DNA from: Ophiura sarsii
Taxonomy: Eukaryota; Echinodermata; Ophiuroidea; Amphilepidida; Ophiuridae
DNA: 64,000 nt
Direction of reading: 5' to 3'
NCBI GenBank assembly: GCA_035610835.1
Contig: CM069448.1
Coordinates: 33,365,652 to 33,429,651, forward strand
The notes below the pieces were generated by a model. It searched no databases, was not told the origin of the DNA, and worked only from the letters and a program-made list of their open reading frames with translations. Numbering within the stretch: the first letter of the stretch is position 1; each line of letters begins with the position of its first letter. Positions 34,070 through 45,655 of this stretch are shown here, piece after piece. The translations under genes and the position numbers were made by a program.

Positions 34070-34637
34070 CAGTCATCAAAAAAAGTAACTATACAGGTAA
34101 TAAATGGTCTTCTAACTCTTAAAATATATATCCTACCAAAAAATATTAAATTATAAAGTTGTTGAGAAATGTGTCTCCTTTAATATGAGATATTTTACGT
34201 TAGGATCGGATGATTATTTAGGAAGTGGCACTCAAAAATGTAAGGAGAAGTCCGATTTTCATTTTCACATTTTTATTTTCTACACGCGGACCAATCTACG
34301 GGTAGTTACCTTATCGATACCGATAGTGCAATTAGGGGATGCATGCGCAGGTTGGACAGTCGGCCGCATTGTTCCGATGGATCAATACGCCACACACACG
34401 CTACCTGTCATTCTCTCCCCCGTGTTGAAATGTAAAATGTGAATTTGAAATTGTGACTTTACCTTACATTTTGGATTGTCGCTTCTTAAATATTCAACCG
34501 ATCCTAGCGTGCAATATCCCATATTAAAGAAGATTAATTTCTCAACAACTTTATGATTTAATATTTTTAGGTAGGATTTATATTTTTAGAGTTAAAAGTA
34601 CATTTATTACCTGTATAGTTACTTTTTTTGATGACTG
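34070..34637. mobile_element. Tc1/mariner-type MITE with TA target duplication
   Basis: CAGTCATCAAAAAAAGTAAC at the left and its reverse complement at the right, flanked by TA on both sides. Gene 1 intron 4 has the unoccupied site (GGGCTCTAGTTGAATCATAG near 11530) with a single TA. Arms of over 100 bp; the centre is GC-richer and non-coding. Confidence 0.85.
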
Positions 34638-34679
34638 TAGTTAAATCATAGGCACAAGATGATATCAATGCATACATAC

Positions 34680-35330
34680 ATCTATCTATACACCCCTACA
34701 CGCAACAAGTATTTTGTAATGCGCCATTCCCCGGAGGCTCAAAACGCTTACAAAGATACAAAATTGCATAAGAATCATAAATTATTAACATAATGATATC
34801 AGAAGAAAACAATTAGTTTGGAAGCATAAATGTCTTAAGTGCCTAGAAACAGACTGACTAATATATAGGAAGATCATTCCATAATCTAGATGCACAAACA
34901 GTTAAAGTAATGTCAGGCCAGCTTTGACTCTTGTCATAGGTTTATTCAAGACGAAGGTCCCTATAAACTTTAAAGTGTCTATTTAGAACTATAATTTTAA
35001 ATAATTTGATAGGTACATAGGTGCAAGAGCATTCGGTGACTTATAAACATACAAAAGCAATTTAAAAGATATTCTCTGTTCAACAGGTAACCAATGAAGA
35101 GATGGTAGCCGAGGTGTTGATTTACGTTGTCTATTTACATCCAAAACAAGTCTTGCAGCCCAATTTTGTAAACGCTGTAAACGAAGAGTGTATAATGTTG
35201 GTAGTGAAGATAGTAGTCCGTTGCAATAGTCAAGACGAGAGAGAATGAGAGCTAATAATGCAATCCACGGACAATTGCTTTGAAAACAGACACGAGAAAA
35301 GACCGTTATCAAATTTACAAAACTGTCATT
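34680..35330 (-). mobile_element. LINE 3' fragment (CR1/Rex1-like RT C-terminus)
   Basis: A minus-strand frame at 35312-34989 encodes LSRLDYCNGLLSSLP, LRLQRLQNWAARLV, LPSLHWLPVEQRISFKLLLY and APMYLSNYL, the familiar C-terminal tail of CR1/Jockey-group reverse transcriptases, ending in a stop. The 3' UTR-like part (34680-34988) holds GCGCCATTCCCCGGAGGCTC. It is heavily 5'-truncated. The gene 1 intron lacks it. Confidence 0.8.
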
Positions 35331-35580
35331 AAATATGTTAAAACAGATTATATCAAAATGTTATTTTGTGTTTTGGTTCAGTAAAACTTGGTGTAACAAA
35401 ACGCAAACTCATAATAAAAATTAAGCAGTAATCCTTTACGGATTTTAATTCAAGTCGACTCCCAATACTAGTGTGCCATCATTGGCACATCACATAGCTC
35501 CAACACATTCGAGTGACTATATAAATCTCTACAACCAACTCAACAGCATCTTCTCTCTACCTTCCTTAACAATAACGATA

Positions 35581-35657
35581 ACAATAAATGTGAGCCCAAT
35601 CCGTGTGAGAATGGTGGATCATGCCAAGGTGGTAGAAGATCGTTTTAAAATTGTACT
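35581..35657 (+). pseudogene. EGF3 copy, left part
   Basis: Aligns with the first part of 11901-12014 (AATGTGAGCCCAATCCGTGT). The acceptor AG and the ATC-AAC start are destroyed, and TTTTAA introduces a stop. It breaks off at ACT, where the long-TIR element begins. Confidence 0.8.
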
Positions 35658-35881
35658 CAGAAGACCATCCAAAGGCAATAAATGTGCTTAACAAAATGTA
35701 TCACGGCATTTTTTGTTACAGCTCCATTGAAGTGACAATAAAATAATGTTTGTGTTTTTGTGTGCAATTCATATCTTTGAGCAATGTACTATCCATCAGT
35801 AATCAGTTTAATCTAATTTAATGTTTGTTTAAGGAATAATCTGTATTTAAAGCTGCTAAAATATAATGAAAATAAAGCCAC

Positions 35882-36018
35882 AAGGGAGTACAAAAGTGCA
35901 CTTTTCTCAGTTTTGTAGTTTTATTTGCCACTTATATTCGCTAGTTGCTTAATCTGCCATGCGATGCTTAAATGATTTATATAAAACTGAGAAAAGTGCC
36001 TTTGTGTATTCCCCTTAT
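35882..36018. repeat. Small inverted repeat inside the long-TIR element
   Basis: AAGGGAGTACAAAAGTGCAC plus TTTTCTCAGTTTT at the left is mirrored by AAAACTGAGAAAAGTGCC..GTATTCCCCTT at the right. It is either a nested MITE or part of the element's loop. Confidence 0.55.
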
Positions 36019-36198
36019 ACAATACAATACAGAAAGCAATAATTGCGCCAATTTCAAAAGGCTCAGAGCGCTTACAAGATAGACACCTTAAAATTACAAC
36101 TTAAACTACAAAATGTTAGTGTATCTTGAGCATATAGTACAATATATTATAGTACATACAAAATGTGCCCTTATCTTCTTTATATTTTAGCAGCTTTA

Positions 36199-37848
36199 CT
36201 ACTTACTTACTTAATTCGGGTCGTGTCCCCGATCTACGATGTTTCTCCACACTCTTCTGTCGTTCATTGCTGTCTTTATGTCACTCGTCTCCAGTCCAGT
36301 ATCTTGCTTGAGTAGATCGATAAATGTCAGGGCAGGTCGTCCCGGCTTTCTTTTGCCATGTTTGGGGATCCAGTGCACCAGTTTGGATACTGGCTCCTCA
36401 CTTCTGTAACAGTGGCCAGCAAACCTTGTTCTTCTCTTCCGGATCTTCTGGCTTATTTTGGGGAGGTCACCATACAGTTGGGTGTTTGGTATATGTTGTT
36501 TCCAGTTGACATTGAGTACTACTCGCAGCATTCTGGTGTAGCAGCCATCTAGCTCTTTCTGTAGCTTGGGGGTAATGGTCCAAGCTTCGCATCCATATAG
36601 CAGAACTGACTCCACCGTTGAGGCAAACAGGCGAAGTTTGAACTTCCGAGATAGAGTTGACTTCCATATTTTGTTCATTTTGCCGCACGCTCTCCATGCT
36701 GCTGCTTTGCGTTGCTTAATGTCTTTTACCGTACTCTCCATCCAGGCACCAAGATATTTAAAATCTTGAACTTCCTCCAGCTTGTTGCCATCATTTGTCT
36801 GTATGGATCCCTTCTGGCTCTGGTTATATGACATAAACTTGGTCTTCTTAGCATTCATTTTGAGACCGACCTTTGCTACTGATGTCTCAACTCTTTGCAG
36901 CAGATCTTGTGCTTGATGAAATTTCTCTGACAACAATGCAATGTCATCGGCGAAGTCAAAGTCTGTCACCACCTCTGGCCCGATCCGCCTACTTCTACGC
37001 CTGTCAAGATGAAAACCAAGCTCTTCTTCTCTCCCCTCTATGGCTATCCTCAGGGTAAAGTCCAGCACAATCACAAACAGATATGGGGCAAGTGTGTCTC
37101 CCTGTAGAACTCCAGCCAATATTTCAAACTGTGCAGTCTCTCCGTCAGGTGATATTACCTTAGCCATGGTATTCTCGTACATTCCTCCGATTGCTTCAAC
37201 GACTTGTTTTGGTATTCCATAAGCTCGCAGAATTTTCAGCATTTTGCCACGGTGGATTGTGTCGAAGGCCTTTCTGAAATCAATGTAGGTGATTACTGCT
37301 GCTAGGTTATTGGCTTTAACTCCTTCTATGAGCCTCCTCAGTGCCAGTATGTGGCCCGCTGTCGTCCTTCCAACCCTGAAGCCGTTTTGATTGGTTCTCA
37401 AATGCTGATCCAGCTCTGGTCTGATTCTGTTCAGGATCATTCTGTTGTATGTTTTGGCAACGATAGAACTTAGGCTGATACCTCGGTAGTTGCCGCCTAG
37501 GCTAAGATTCCCTGATTTTGGAATTGGAACAATGTTGAGCACAGACCATTGGCTTGGTTTTTTCCCTTTCAGTAATGCTTCATTGCAGAAGCTCAACACA
37601 ATGTCGTCAAGGTCGCATCTTTTCAGAACTTCAGGTGGGATATTGTCTTCACCACTGCTTTTTCCTTCTACCAGTGACTTTTTAGCTTTGTCATATTCTT
37701 CCTGGTCGAAAGGCCCGGTTTTAATTTCCAGATCTTCTAGGATTGGTGTGATTTCCTCATCCTCATTACTGATGTCTGGTGGGCTCCCCAGAAGGATTTT
37801 GAAGTGGTTATACCAGTTTGTGACCCGATCTTTCTGAGTTTCTCCCTC
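36199..37848 (-). mobile_element. 5'-truncated LINE with open reverse-transcriptase frame (RTE-like)
   Basis: One uninterrupted minus-strand frame runs from the 5' truncation at 37848 to the stop at 36211 (545 codons). RT blocks in order: NYRGISLSS, QNGFRVGRTT, YIDFRKAFDTIH, GVLQGDTLAPYLF, FADDIALLS, KTKFMSY, FKYLGAWM, then a C-terminal LLYGCEAWTIT and KRKPGRPALTFIDLL tail. The endonuclease domain is missing. The 3' tail is (TAAG)n-like. Flanking AGCAGCTTTA (36189-36198) and AGCTGCTTTA (37849-37858) look like a target duplication with one mismatch. The intact frame suggests a recent insertion. Clade assignment (RTE) is from motif style only. Confidence 0.85.
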
Positions 37849-38145
37849 AGCTGCTTTAAGTACGGATTATTCCTTAAATAAACATTAAATCAGGTCAAAC
37901 TGATTACTGGTTGACATTGTTCAAAGATATGAATTGCACCAACAAAAAAAGATGGGTTTTTTTACCCCAAAACGGTCTTTTTATGCTGAAATTGGTCTAA
38001 AAATTGATTTATATTGTTGTCACCCCTCTTCATTGGAAACCTTACTATCTACGCACTTAATTTAGCCTAGATGTAGAGCTGTAACATAAAATACCGTGAT
38101 ACATTGTTTAAAACACGTTTATTGCCTTTGGACTGTCTACTGACT

Positions 38146-38182
38146 TGTTTGATTGGATTTGACTGCAACACCTGCGAAAACG
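38146..38182 (+). pseudogene. EGF3 copy, right part
   Basis: TGTTTGATTGGATTTGACTG..CACCTGCGAAAACG then GTAAGC, matching the end of gene 1 exon 5. It resumes exactly after the second ACT. Confidence 0.8.
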
Positions 38183-38574
38183 GTAAGCAAATGATAACTA
38201 AAGATCACACCAAATCCAAAGCATTTTCTTTAGTAAATTTGGATTTGCTAAAACCTTCTGAATTCATGAGTTTCATTGAGATTTTTATCAATTGGGGTGC
38301 GCACTGGAACGTCGTCGTAAAGACGTCGTCCCGTAACATCTCTTAAACAGAATGATCAAAATAATTTAAAATAAATGAAATATCACTTTTTATATAGCGC
38401 TTTTCCAATGTTCAAAGCGCGTACATTTAATCCGCTGTCACTATAGGATACATCAGAATCAGTTCGCTTCACATAGGGGCTGTACATTATATCTCACAAA
38501 CTAGTCGGGTGTTACTTCCCCATATGCCCTTAAAAAGCTTAATAAAATGTATATTAGTTATGATGCTTTCATAT

Positions 38575-38600
38575 ATCAACGAGTATGATGAGGCATATTT
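38575..38600 (+). pseudogene. Vestige of a further EGF exon
   Basis: ATATCAACGAGTATGATGAG resembles the start shared by EGF exons (ATATCAACGAGTG). The preceding acceptor is ruined and the rest is unrecognisable. Nothing of the SRCR exon follows. Confidence 0.4.
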
Positions 38601-39062
38601 GTACTAATTTCACTGCATTTTACATGGTGATTCCAATGGTAATGTTGACATATTTGAAACATTTTGTGAAATGTTCCCTGCAGACGTCTACCGCGTGGAA
38701 AGTGTTTAATAGCCATACTCAATTAGATGTGTGACCTCACAGAAAACCCCAAACACAAGATATATCAATATCGGTAATTAGCCTTGACAATTAATAATTG
38801 AATCACATAATGGGTTTAACTGGAAAATATTTTTCTACATTCCTATGCGCAATTGTATTACAACCCACACACACAAAACCAAAACTATTAAAGTTTGCAA
38901 CGCCTGCAAGATGTTTTCGTCCGATATGGATATCTCGCCATACGGTTAATTTCACTCCGAATTATTTGGAGACGGTAACTATGTAATATGGTACGCATGC
39001 AGGAGGAACATAGATGAAACATGTCCACGGGGTATTTACTACATGTAGTGGTATTATACACG

Positions 39063-39749
39063 TAGACGTTATTCTTAATTGGCGCATTTGCGTCAACAGA
39101 GGGAGTGGAATCCAACTGAGCATACTCCAGACGACGGTGGCTACGAACGGCCGTTAATTTTGAATTTCCGTTGGTTTCAATGTAACAATGGATTTTGATT
39201 ATATGACCCCATAAAATTCATCATAGGTTAGAAGAAAATGTTTCCAATCCAAAACCGTTCGGGATGGCTAATCATCCCAATTGTAAATGCTATTTTTTGA
39301 ATTTAAACCGTTGTTAAGCGGTCGTCCCATTCACTTGATCAGGTAACCTCGTTCGCATATTTTAACCTGAATACTCGTGAATACGCCTATGTCCAGCGTC
39401 GTCTGGCATACTCAGAGCAATTAGTGCTCCCGAACATTACAATCTCGTCCTTTGACTGCAATGTAATGAACTGTGAACTTTAACATTTTCCTAGATAGTG
39501 TTGGTTACCAGCCGACATTTTTTTCTTCTAACTAGTGGATATAATTAGTTTATACGTTCAAGGTAAAATATAGTACGTAAGTTAAAATGTTGAACAGCTC
39601 AGAAATTTGAAGAATTGTTTGTGATTAGTACAAAGTTCACCCCATTGAAAAACTACAGCACTCTCGTCTTGGCTAAATCGCTAGCCTCGTTTTCAGTCCA
39701 CTTAAACCCTCTTCGACATAAAAATGCGCCAATTAAGAATAACGTCGTC
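39063..39749. mobile_element. Foldback element with TIR GACGTTATTCTTAATTGGCG
   Basis: GACGTTATTCTTAATTGGCG with the following CATTT at the left is matched by its reverse complement at 39724-39749; a looser CAGAGGG/CCCTCTT match lies further in. About 690 bp. No coding content is recognised. Confidence 0.6.
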
Positions 39750-39904
39750 TAATAGCGTTCAATGTCATGATCAGTGGAGATAACAGCACTAAGTCAGGGT
39801 CGATAACGATACAGTAGTTATTAGCCCCCTCCACAAAATATTTGTCTCCCCCCCCCCACCCCACTTTGCCCCCCCCACCCCCCCCCCCAAAAAAAGACGA
39901 ATTC

Positions 39905-40130
39905 AATTTAGTTAAAATAAGACCAAATTTGACAATTTTAGCATAAAATGGCAATTCTTTTGCGCATTCATTACCAAATTAGTTTAAATTAGACAAAATT
40001 TGACAATTTTATCATTAAAACAGCTACATTTTCCCCTCAAGCGTGCATTTTCATACCAAATTAATTAGAATTAGACAACATTTGACAATTTTAGCGTAAA
40101 ATGGCAAAAATAATTGCGAGCTTTGCGCAC
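39905..40130. repeat. Tandem repeat, about 85-115 bp unit, about three copies
   Basis: TTAGACAAAATTTGACAATT-type segments recur near 39923, 39990 and 40075, with TACCAAATTA before them and AAAATGGCA or ATTAAAAC after. C-rich tracts surround it. It is non-coding. Confidence 0.6.
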
Positions 40131-40470
40131 ATTTTCTTTTATTCATCCCCCCTAAAAAAGATTCTTTCCCCCATCCCCCCTCCAAAAAAAAAATAATGAT
40201 GCTGGCGCCGCCTTTGTCGAATGGGCCATGGGGTTCGGGGTATTGCAATCCTTAAATCAAATTATGTTAGAATTATTAGTGAGATCGGACCCCGTCTGGC
40301 TCTGTGTTAAATATAGTAGTGCGCCACCGCACAACAAAAACAAACGAGGGTCGTCGATCGAAATCCGGGAAATACCAAGGAGTATATATAATAGGAGGGG
40401 ACACTTAGCTCATTTGCATATTTGCTCATTAATATGATTAACCCCGCGAACCCAGTCAAAGGTCGCAGAT

Positions 40471-42733
40471 AACGCCCTCTGGAGAGTCAAGGGGACTTTC
40501 TTTTGTTCTCTAACGACAGCGTTGGGACAGCGCATGAAGTTTCTTGTACAGAGTTGGCGATGAGCGATTGAGAAGTATAACAAAAGCATACATAAACAGA
40601 TCGTAACATGAATAATGCAATGCAACAGGTCACACAACGTTCAGTCGAGCGACCGTATAAACAGTACACAAGATGCCATTTATTGTGTTCGAAATGTCAA
40701 CGCCTTTACCATTCTTTCCAAAATAAGGAGTATAATCACATTACAAACACATTTTGTGCGAGAGTAACATATAAATATGGTTTAAAATGTCCAAAATGGC
40801 ACGATAAAAATCCGTTCGTTATAAATAAAAGAATCAATGGTTAAATAATAAAACTGACACAATTACACTCGTCGATCTCTGTGGCGTGCACACGTTGGCC
40901 ATATCGTTTGCAATCGGCAATCACGGGTTCGAATCTCCGTGTATTCGTTGTTGTTTTCTATTTTTTTGTTTTTTTAAAAATAAAAAAAACTTGATTGTGG
41001 ATGTATGTAACATCATTTTTATGTCAATTTTTATAATTTATAAAGGCCGCCAATGCTTTTATAGTTTTTTTCTATTCTTTTTTAATCTATTTTTCTATCT
41101 ATCATTTATCTCTGGATTTATTTAACTTTATAATCTAAACAAATTAAAATGCGTAAAACAATATACTATTGCTCGATAAATAAGTGATTGAAGTTGAGTT
41201 CACTTTGATAACGATAGCATACCAGTGTGCCCAACCATTTCTCCTTTGCACACTTTGTTTAAAATACATTCAGAGATGTCATTTTTATAGCTTGTTATAG
41301 CTAGGCTAATATACAACTGTAAGCTATTTGGATACACAAAGCAAACACATTTCCAAAACAGGCCATAGCCAATCGTACAATGAGAAAGGAGACCGTTTAT
41401 ACCAATGTTAAATCTACCATGATTACCATTTTTTTTAAACCTGTACAACCGATGAATTTCTAGAAAATCTTTGGTACAACTTTATTTCAAGAAAGTTAGT
41501 CCTTGTACCAAATGTAGCTAGCTTTAATAAACGAATTGGGAGACACAATATTCATGTCGAAATATATGTGGAAAGGCAATCAGACAACTATTGATAGACG
41601 CGATCAAGTCTTGTACCTTTGAAGGGTGATTACGGGCACGTATGAGTAAAGTGGATTCCCTCTATAATGAACCAAAATTTTAATTTCAGTGCCAAAGATC
41701 TTGAAAAAGGTTACAGGGGACATTCTCGCTTCGACGATGCTCCTATGCGTAGGTCAACTGAAAGCCCGGTCCGATGGTAGACTCTCGGAATCTCCAGAAT
41801 CTTAGGAGATATGTACACATTTTCTCATAATACTTGATACTGCTACGCTTCCAATCATTAGATGGTTATAGCACTTTATGCACGGCGCAAAGTGCACGGT
41901 GTCTCATTTAGGCCCACAGGCCGGGCGGGCTTGTGAGTGCTCAGAACCGGGACTATTAACAATACACTCAATTAAAAAAAACAAAAAAACACCGGATTCT
42001 ACTGTCGCTCTGTTATGGTCGTATAGTCGGCCCCCGGATTCCACCGTCACTCTGTTGCAAGTAAGTGTAGGCCTTATATTCGCCACAACATGTGGGCACT
42101 ACCGTATAGTTTTATTGACTGTACATCATGCCTTTCGTCGGTATACAACTCGGACTTTTTACTGTCTGATAAGTCCACCCCTCCCCCTCCCTATGGCCCT
42201 GTTTAAAGCTGGCTACGCCAGGATTCGCGCATGTTGGATGTGCCGGCCCGCCGCGCGCCAGTCGGGTCCGCATTGCGGCGGCGTTATTAGTCACTCTCGA
42301 TCATAGTTCGGCGTGGCCCCCCGCTACACGGCTCGATCCTCATGGCGGCAAGTTATTATCACATCAAACCACTTCTGGATGTTATCATCAATCAATGCAT
42401 TGTCGGCTGCTTTATTTTAGTCAAAATTAAATATTATATACCAAGGGATATACAACTGTCACTGGATATACCCACTTTGCCTATCTGTGATATACCATTG
42501 AACCGTCAACGCCTGAATCTTTTCCGTGAACTTTTCCTGATTGGGCTTTTCACCCCAAACTGGCCGGAGCCCGGGGGTTAGATCTACGGTTGATTAGCGC
42601 ATTACAAGAAGTTGTGTCACTTGCCATGCAGCACATACTCATTAGGCATTTGTCCAAATTTTTTGTGGACAAATCCAAAGCGATCGGACGCATGCGTAGA
42701 AAAAAATGTTGTCCCCTTGACTCTCCAGAGGGC
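40471..42733. repeat. Distant inverted pair: AACGCCCTCTGGAGAGTCAAGGGGAC
   Basis: The sequence at 40471-40496 is found in reverse complement at 42711-42733 without mismatch over about 23 bases. The pair could mark the ends of a 2.26-kb element, but the interior shows no transposase. It contains a tRNA-like remnant (40870-40950) and a small tandem block CCGGATTC.AC.GTC.CTCTGTT (41992-42058). Confidence 0.4.
40870..40950 (+). repeat. tRNA-like SINE remnant
   Basis: TCTCTGTGGCGTGCACACGT resembles a worn A-box region, and ACGGGTTCGAATCTCCGTG is a good B box within a plausible T-arm. No complete cloverleaf could be built by eye, so I do not call a tRNA gene. Confidence 0.4.
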
Positions 42734-44225
42734 CTTTTCGATATTCAGACGATGGCGGACATAGGTTCGTGTGACGAATATTCTAGGTGAAATTCGATGT
42801 GGGAACGCTCGGACTGTAGGGAACGATGATATTTCTGACTTTAACAGCGCCTGGGCATCGTTCGGGGACCGTTTGATTATCACTCAGGTCGTGTCAGTAT
42901 GAAATTAGGTAAAACACTCCGACATAAAATTGAAATCAACGGAGATTCAAAGATTACGGCCGTTCGTGTCCACTATGGTCTGGTACTTTTCATTTTCGAC
43001 TTCACAAATGACGTATATTCATTGATATGATTATTCATTGTATATTCATGTACGTCGATGCTTTCGGCGATTCGAACAATAGAGTGTCAGGCGCCTAGAA
43101 ATACTCACTTCATTCACACATTCAGCACCTGTGAGGAGAGAAGTGGGCTGGGCTACGACAGTTGACTTCCTGGTATAAACTTTAATTTAATTTTAACCCA
43201 GTCAGTGCAGCCAAAAGACTCGAGCTGGGGTATTTCAAGCGACAGCGTACCTACTTTTCATATGCTAATTTTACCAATAAAGTAACCATTCAGTTTACTG
43301 ATAATTGGCATGAGTTAACGGTAGTTGCTTTAAGCGTGAGCTATCATGTCAGCTACCTTCATAACAGTATAGGGGACTGTACATTGACAATGTGATGTCA
43401 AACGGGTATAATTTCATACCGTCTGGCGTAGAATTAAGTTTGTTATAGTAATAAATCGATGTTATAACCCCGGTTATCGGACGTTATATCACAACAGTGT
43501 AACTAGCAAAAACAGTGTTGCTGGTTGGCCGCTCGGGTTGGCTCGCCCAATTAGCAGCAGGCGCGAGCGAGGCCTTGGCGGAGCGAGCGCCCTTCATACC
43601 AAGTTGCCAGTTTTGAAGTGCTTGGTAATAGACTGAGTACAGACTTGTAGAAATCTGGCTTTTGTGGCTATAAAAAATAAACTTAAATCGGTCTGAATTT
43701 TAGGTATTTTAAAGACCAATACAATACGTATAAACGTAGACGTTATTTATACAAATTCTATCAATTTGAGGACATTCTGACATGAAAGAATTTGTTTTAT
43801 TCATTTATTTCTTCTTCTTTTTTTTTGGGGGGGGGGGGGGAGAAAGTGGGTTTGGCTAATACCGGACTGGTTGAGTGGGGTGACGGTTCGTGGCTGGGGG
43901 TGGGGCCCCATGGTAGAAATGGTCTTCGTATTTTAAATGCATTGCCCAGTGAAACTGAACCTTTTGCTAACTGCATCATCACTGAGCAAAAAGTCACAAA
44001 CACGGGACAAAACACCTGGACAAAACATTGCGTGTACACCCGTCAAAGAATAAATTGGGTACCCCTCCCCCTCCTCTCCCGACAACAAGAGTATACATTG
44101 TCTATATGACGGCACACGACGTTTACATACATGTGTGACGCCACTAACAATATGAAAAGTTGTTTAGTTTGTCTATTCACTGTCAATTTTATTTGACCCT
44201 TTGTGGTTTCTTTTAGACTAACGAC
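42734..44225. other. Non-coding stretch, no gene seen
   Basis: Contains a T/G homopolymer region (43805-43845) and one copy of the ATTTCAAGCGACAGCGTACCTAC motif (43232-43254). No exon is supported. Confidence 0.4.
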
Positions 44226-44226
44226 T

Positions 44227-44504
44227 TAAGGGGCGATATCCAAACTCTACAGTGATTTTAAAGCATTTTTCTAGCGATTTTACAACGATATTCCAACGGT
44301 ATTTCGTTCTATTGTTAAAAGCATCGGAAAAAGATCGGTGATTAACTAGAAACCTCTCTACTTATCTGGCGTTAACAATATAACTATTGTAGTACTCTCG
44401 ATGGCTGCATTAGTGAAGCAGACAGATCAAAGGCGCAAGGAAGGTTGTGTTATATTCTTTAAGAAATACTATATTATAGTAGAGTTTGGATATCGCCCCT
44501 AACT
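44227..44504. mobile_element. MITE with TIR GGGGCGATATCCAAACTCTA
   Basis: The left end reads AAGGGGCGATATCCAAACTC and the right end GTTTGGATATCGCCCCTAA. About 280 bp, no coding content. TAA/TTAA-like flanks are not exact. Confidence 0.75.
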
Positions 44505-45331
44505 GGATCTCATTCAGGTTCAAAGTATTATCTAATTGTACAGACTGGGTTTTTTTTTATTCGTTGACTTTTGGATTCTTTCAACAAGGTTCAATGCATA
44601 AACTCATACCCCAAACAAACAGTTCATAATATTGTTGACAAAAATCGGGAAGAACACATTATGGTTTACCCACATCATATATTATTATAGGCCCATAACG
44701 TTGGATTTCATGGACAAAGATTCCCGTTTCTGTTTCATGTCAGTCATCAATGTAAAGTTACAGATGTTGCCGGTTGACTCTTGACTCTTTTCACGCCCAT
44801 CGAGTGTAAACTGTGTAATAATTCGTTTACGTCACTTGTAACAGCGTGCGCGTGCAAACAAACAAGGTAAAAGAAGAACAAAATAGCACACGTCACGTCA
44901 CGGGCGGGGAGGGGGGGGGGGGGGGGGGTGGGCGGGGAGGACAGTCAAGTCAAATATATAATCAAGTATGCGTCATCTTTGCACCCTCTTAGTGATAATT
45001 TTACGTTTCTCTCCGAAATTGTGCACGCATAAAAACCCGAGAATACCAAATACTTCACCCCCTTTCAAATGTTATATCAAAAGAATTTGTAAAAACATGG
45101 ACACCCTTAGTCTTTATTGGAAGTTTGATGCACATAAAAAATACCTCTGAAACGTGGGACAACCCTATAACCTTGATATATTCGCGTATCGCGTGTTAGC
45201 CAAACATTATAATGTATAACCACACTATTACTCGTGGGGAAGAAGGGGTGAACTCCCTGCCAGAAAGCCTGCCACCCCATACGCTACTGCAGTATTATAG
45301 TTGACCCCCCACCCCCGATAATCAGAATTCC

Positions 45332-45655
45332 AAACAAACCACAGATGATAAGACAGACCGTGCATATAAAACCTCAGACTGCATGTACATAATGTCCACG
45401 ACTTAATATAGATCATTAGGCGCCAACACGATTCATCTAGCAACATTGCAAAAAACACTAGACCTGGGGGATTTCAGGCGACAGCGTACCTAGTATTCAA
45501 ACAAACAGACCTTGCATATATTATATTAATAAAACCACAGACTGTCTATGTCCACGACTTATAGATCATTGGGTTGGGCGCCAACACGATTTGTCTGGCA
45601 ACATTGCAAAACACACTGGACCTGGGGCATTTCAGGCGACAGCGTACCTAGTATT
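45332..45655. repeat. About 160-bp tandem repeat, two copies
   Basis: Both units share CAGAC..TGCATATA, GTCCACGACTTA, GGCGCCAACACGATT, CAACATTGCAAAA and ATTTCAGGCGACAGCGTACC. The motif recurs inverted at 45712-45734. Confidence 0.75.

Larger units (their letters stand above)
35658..38142. mobile_element. Long-TIR DNA element inserted in EGF3 copy (TSD ACT)
   Basis: Left end CAGAAGACCATCCAAAGGC, right end GCCTTTGGACTGTCTACTG. The arms continue through CAATAAA, ATGTATCACGG, TGTTACAGCTC, GCAATTCATATCTTTGA, AGTAATCAGTTT and AAGGAATAATC, each found in reverse complement on the other side. ACT occurs on both sides (35655-35657, 38143-38145) and once in the intact exon 5 of gene 1. No transposase is present; 5'-CAG ends with a 3-bp duplication do not let me assign the superfamily. 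A LINE (36199-37848) sits in its right arm. Confidence 0.8.
31005..38600 (+). pseudogene. Decayed second copy of the EGF-SRCR gene
   Basis: Order matches gene 1: signal exon, exon 2, EGF1, EGF2, EGF3, then a vestige of a further EGF exon at about 38575. Lesions: exon 2 copy has a +1 base near its acceptor, a +4 shift near its end and a GT to GA donor change; EGF1 copy has a 1-base deletion and a Cys to Arg change; EGF3 copy has lost its acceptor, gained a stop and been split by a transposon. EGF2 copy is intact. No SRCR exon follows, so a normal protein cannot be made. Introns align with gene 1 introns and serve as pre-insertion controls. Confidence 0.8.

Noticed and set aside
36324..37837. 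Plus-strand frames of 60-115 codons
   Set aside because: Antisense shadows of the minus-strand LINE reverse transcriptase.
41878..42306. 142-codon frame with cysteines
   Set aside because: Runs through a small tandem repeat (CCGGATTC units) and GC-rich repeat sequence; no family resemblance and an equally open antisense strand.
42342..42790. Two short frames, one with an ATGGCGGAC start followed by GT
   Set aside because: No domain, no downstream exon in frame that I could find, and the right part overlaps an inverted repeat. Too weak to call a gene.
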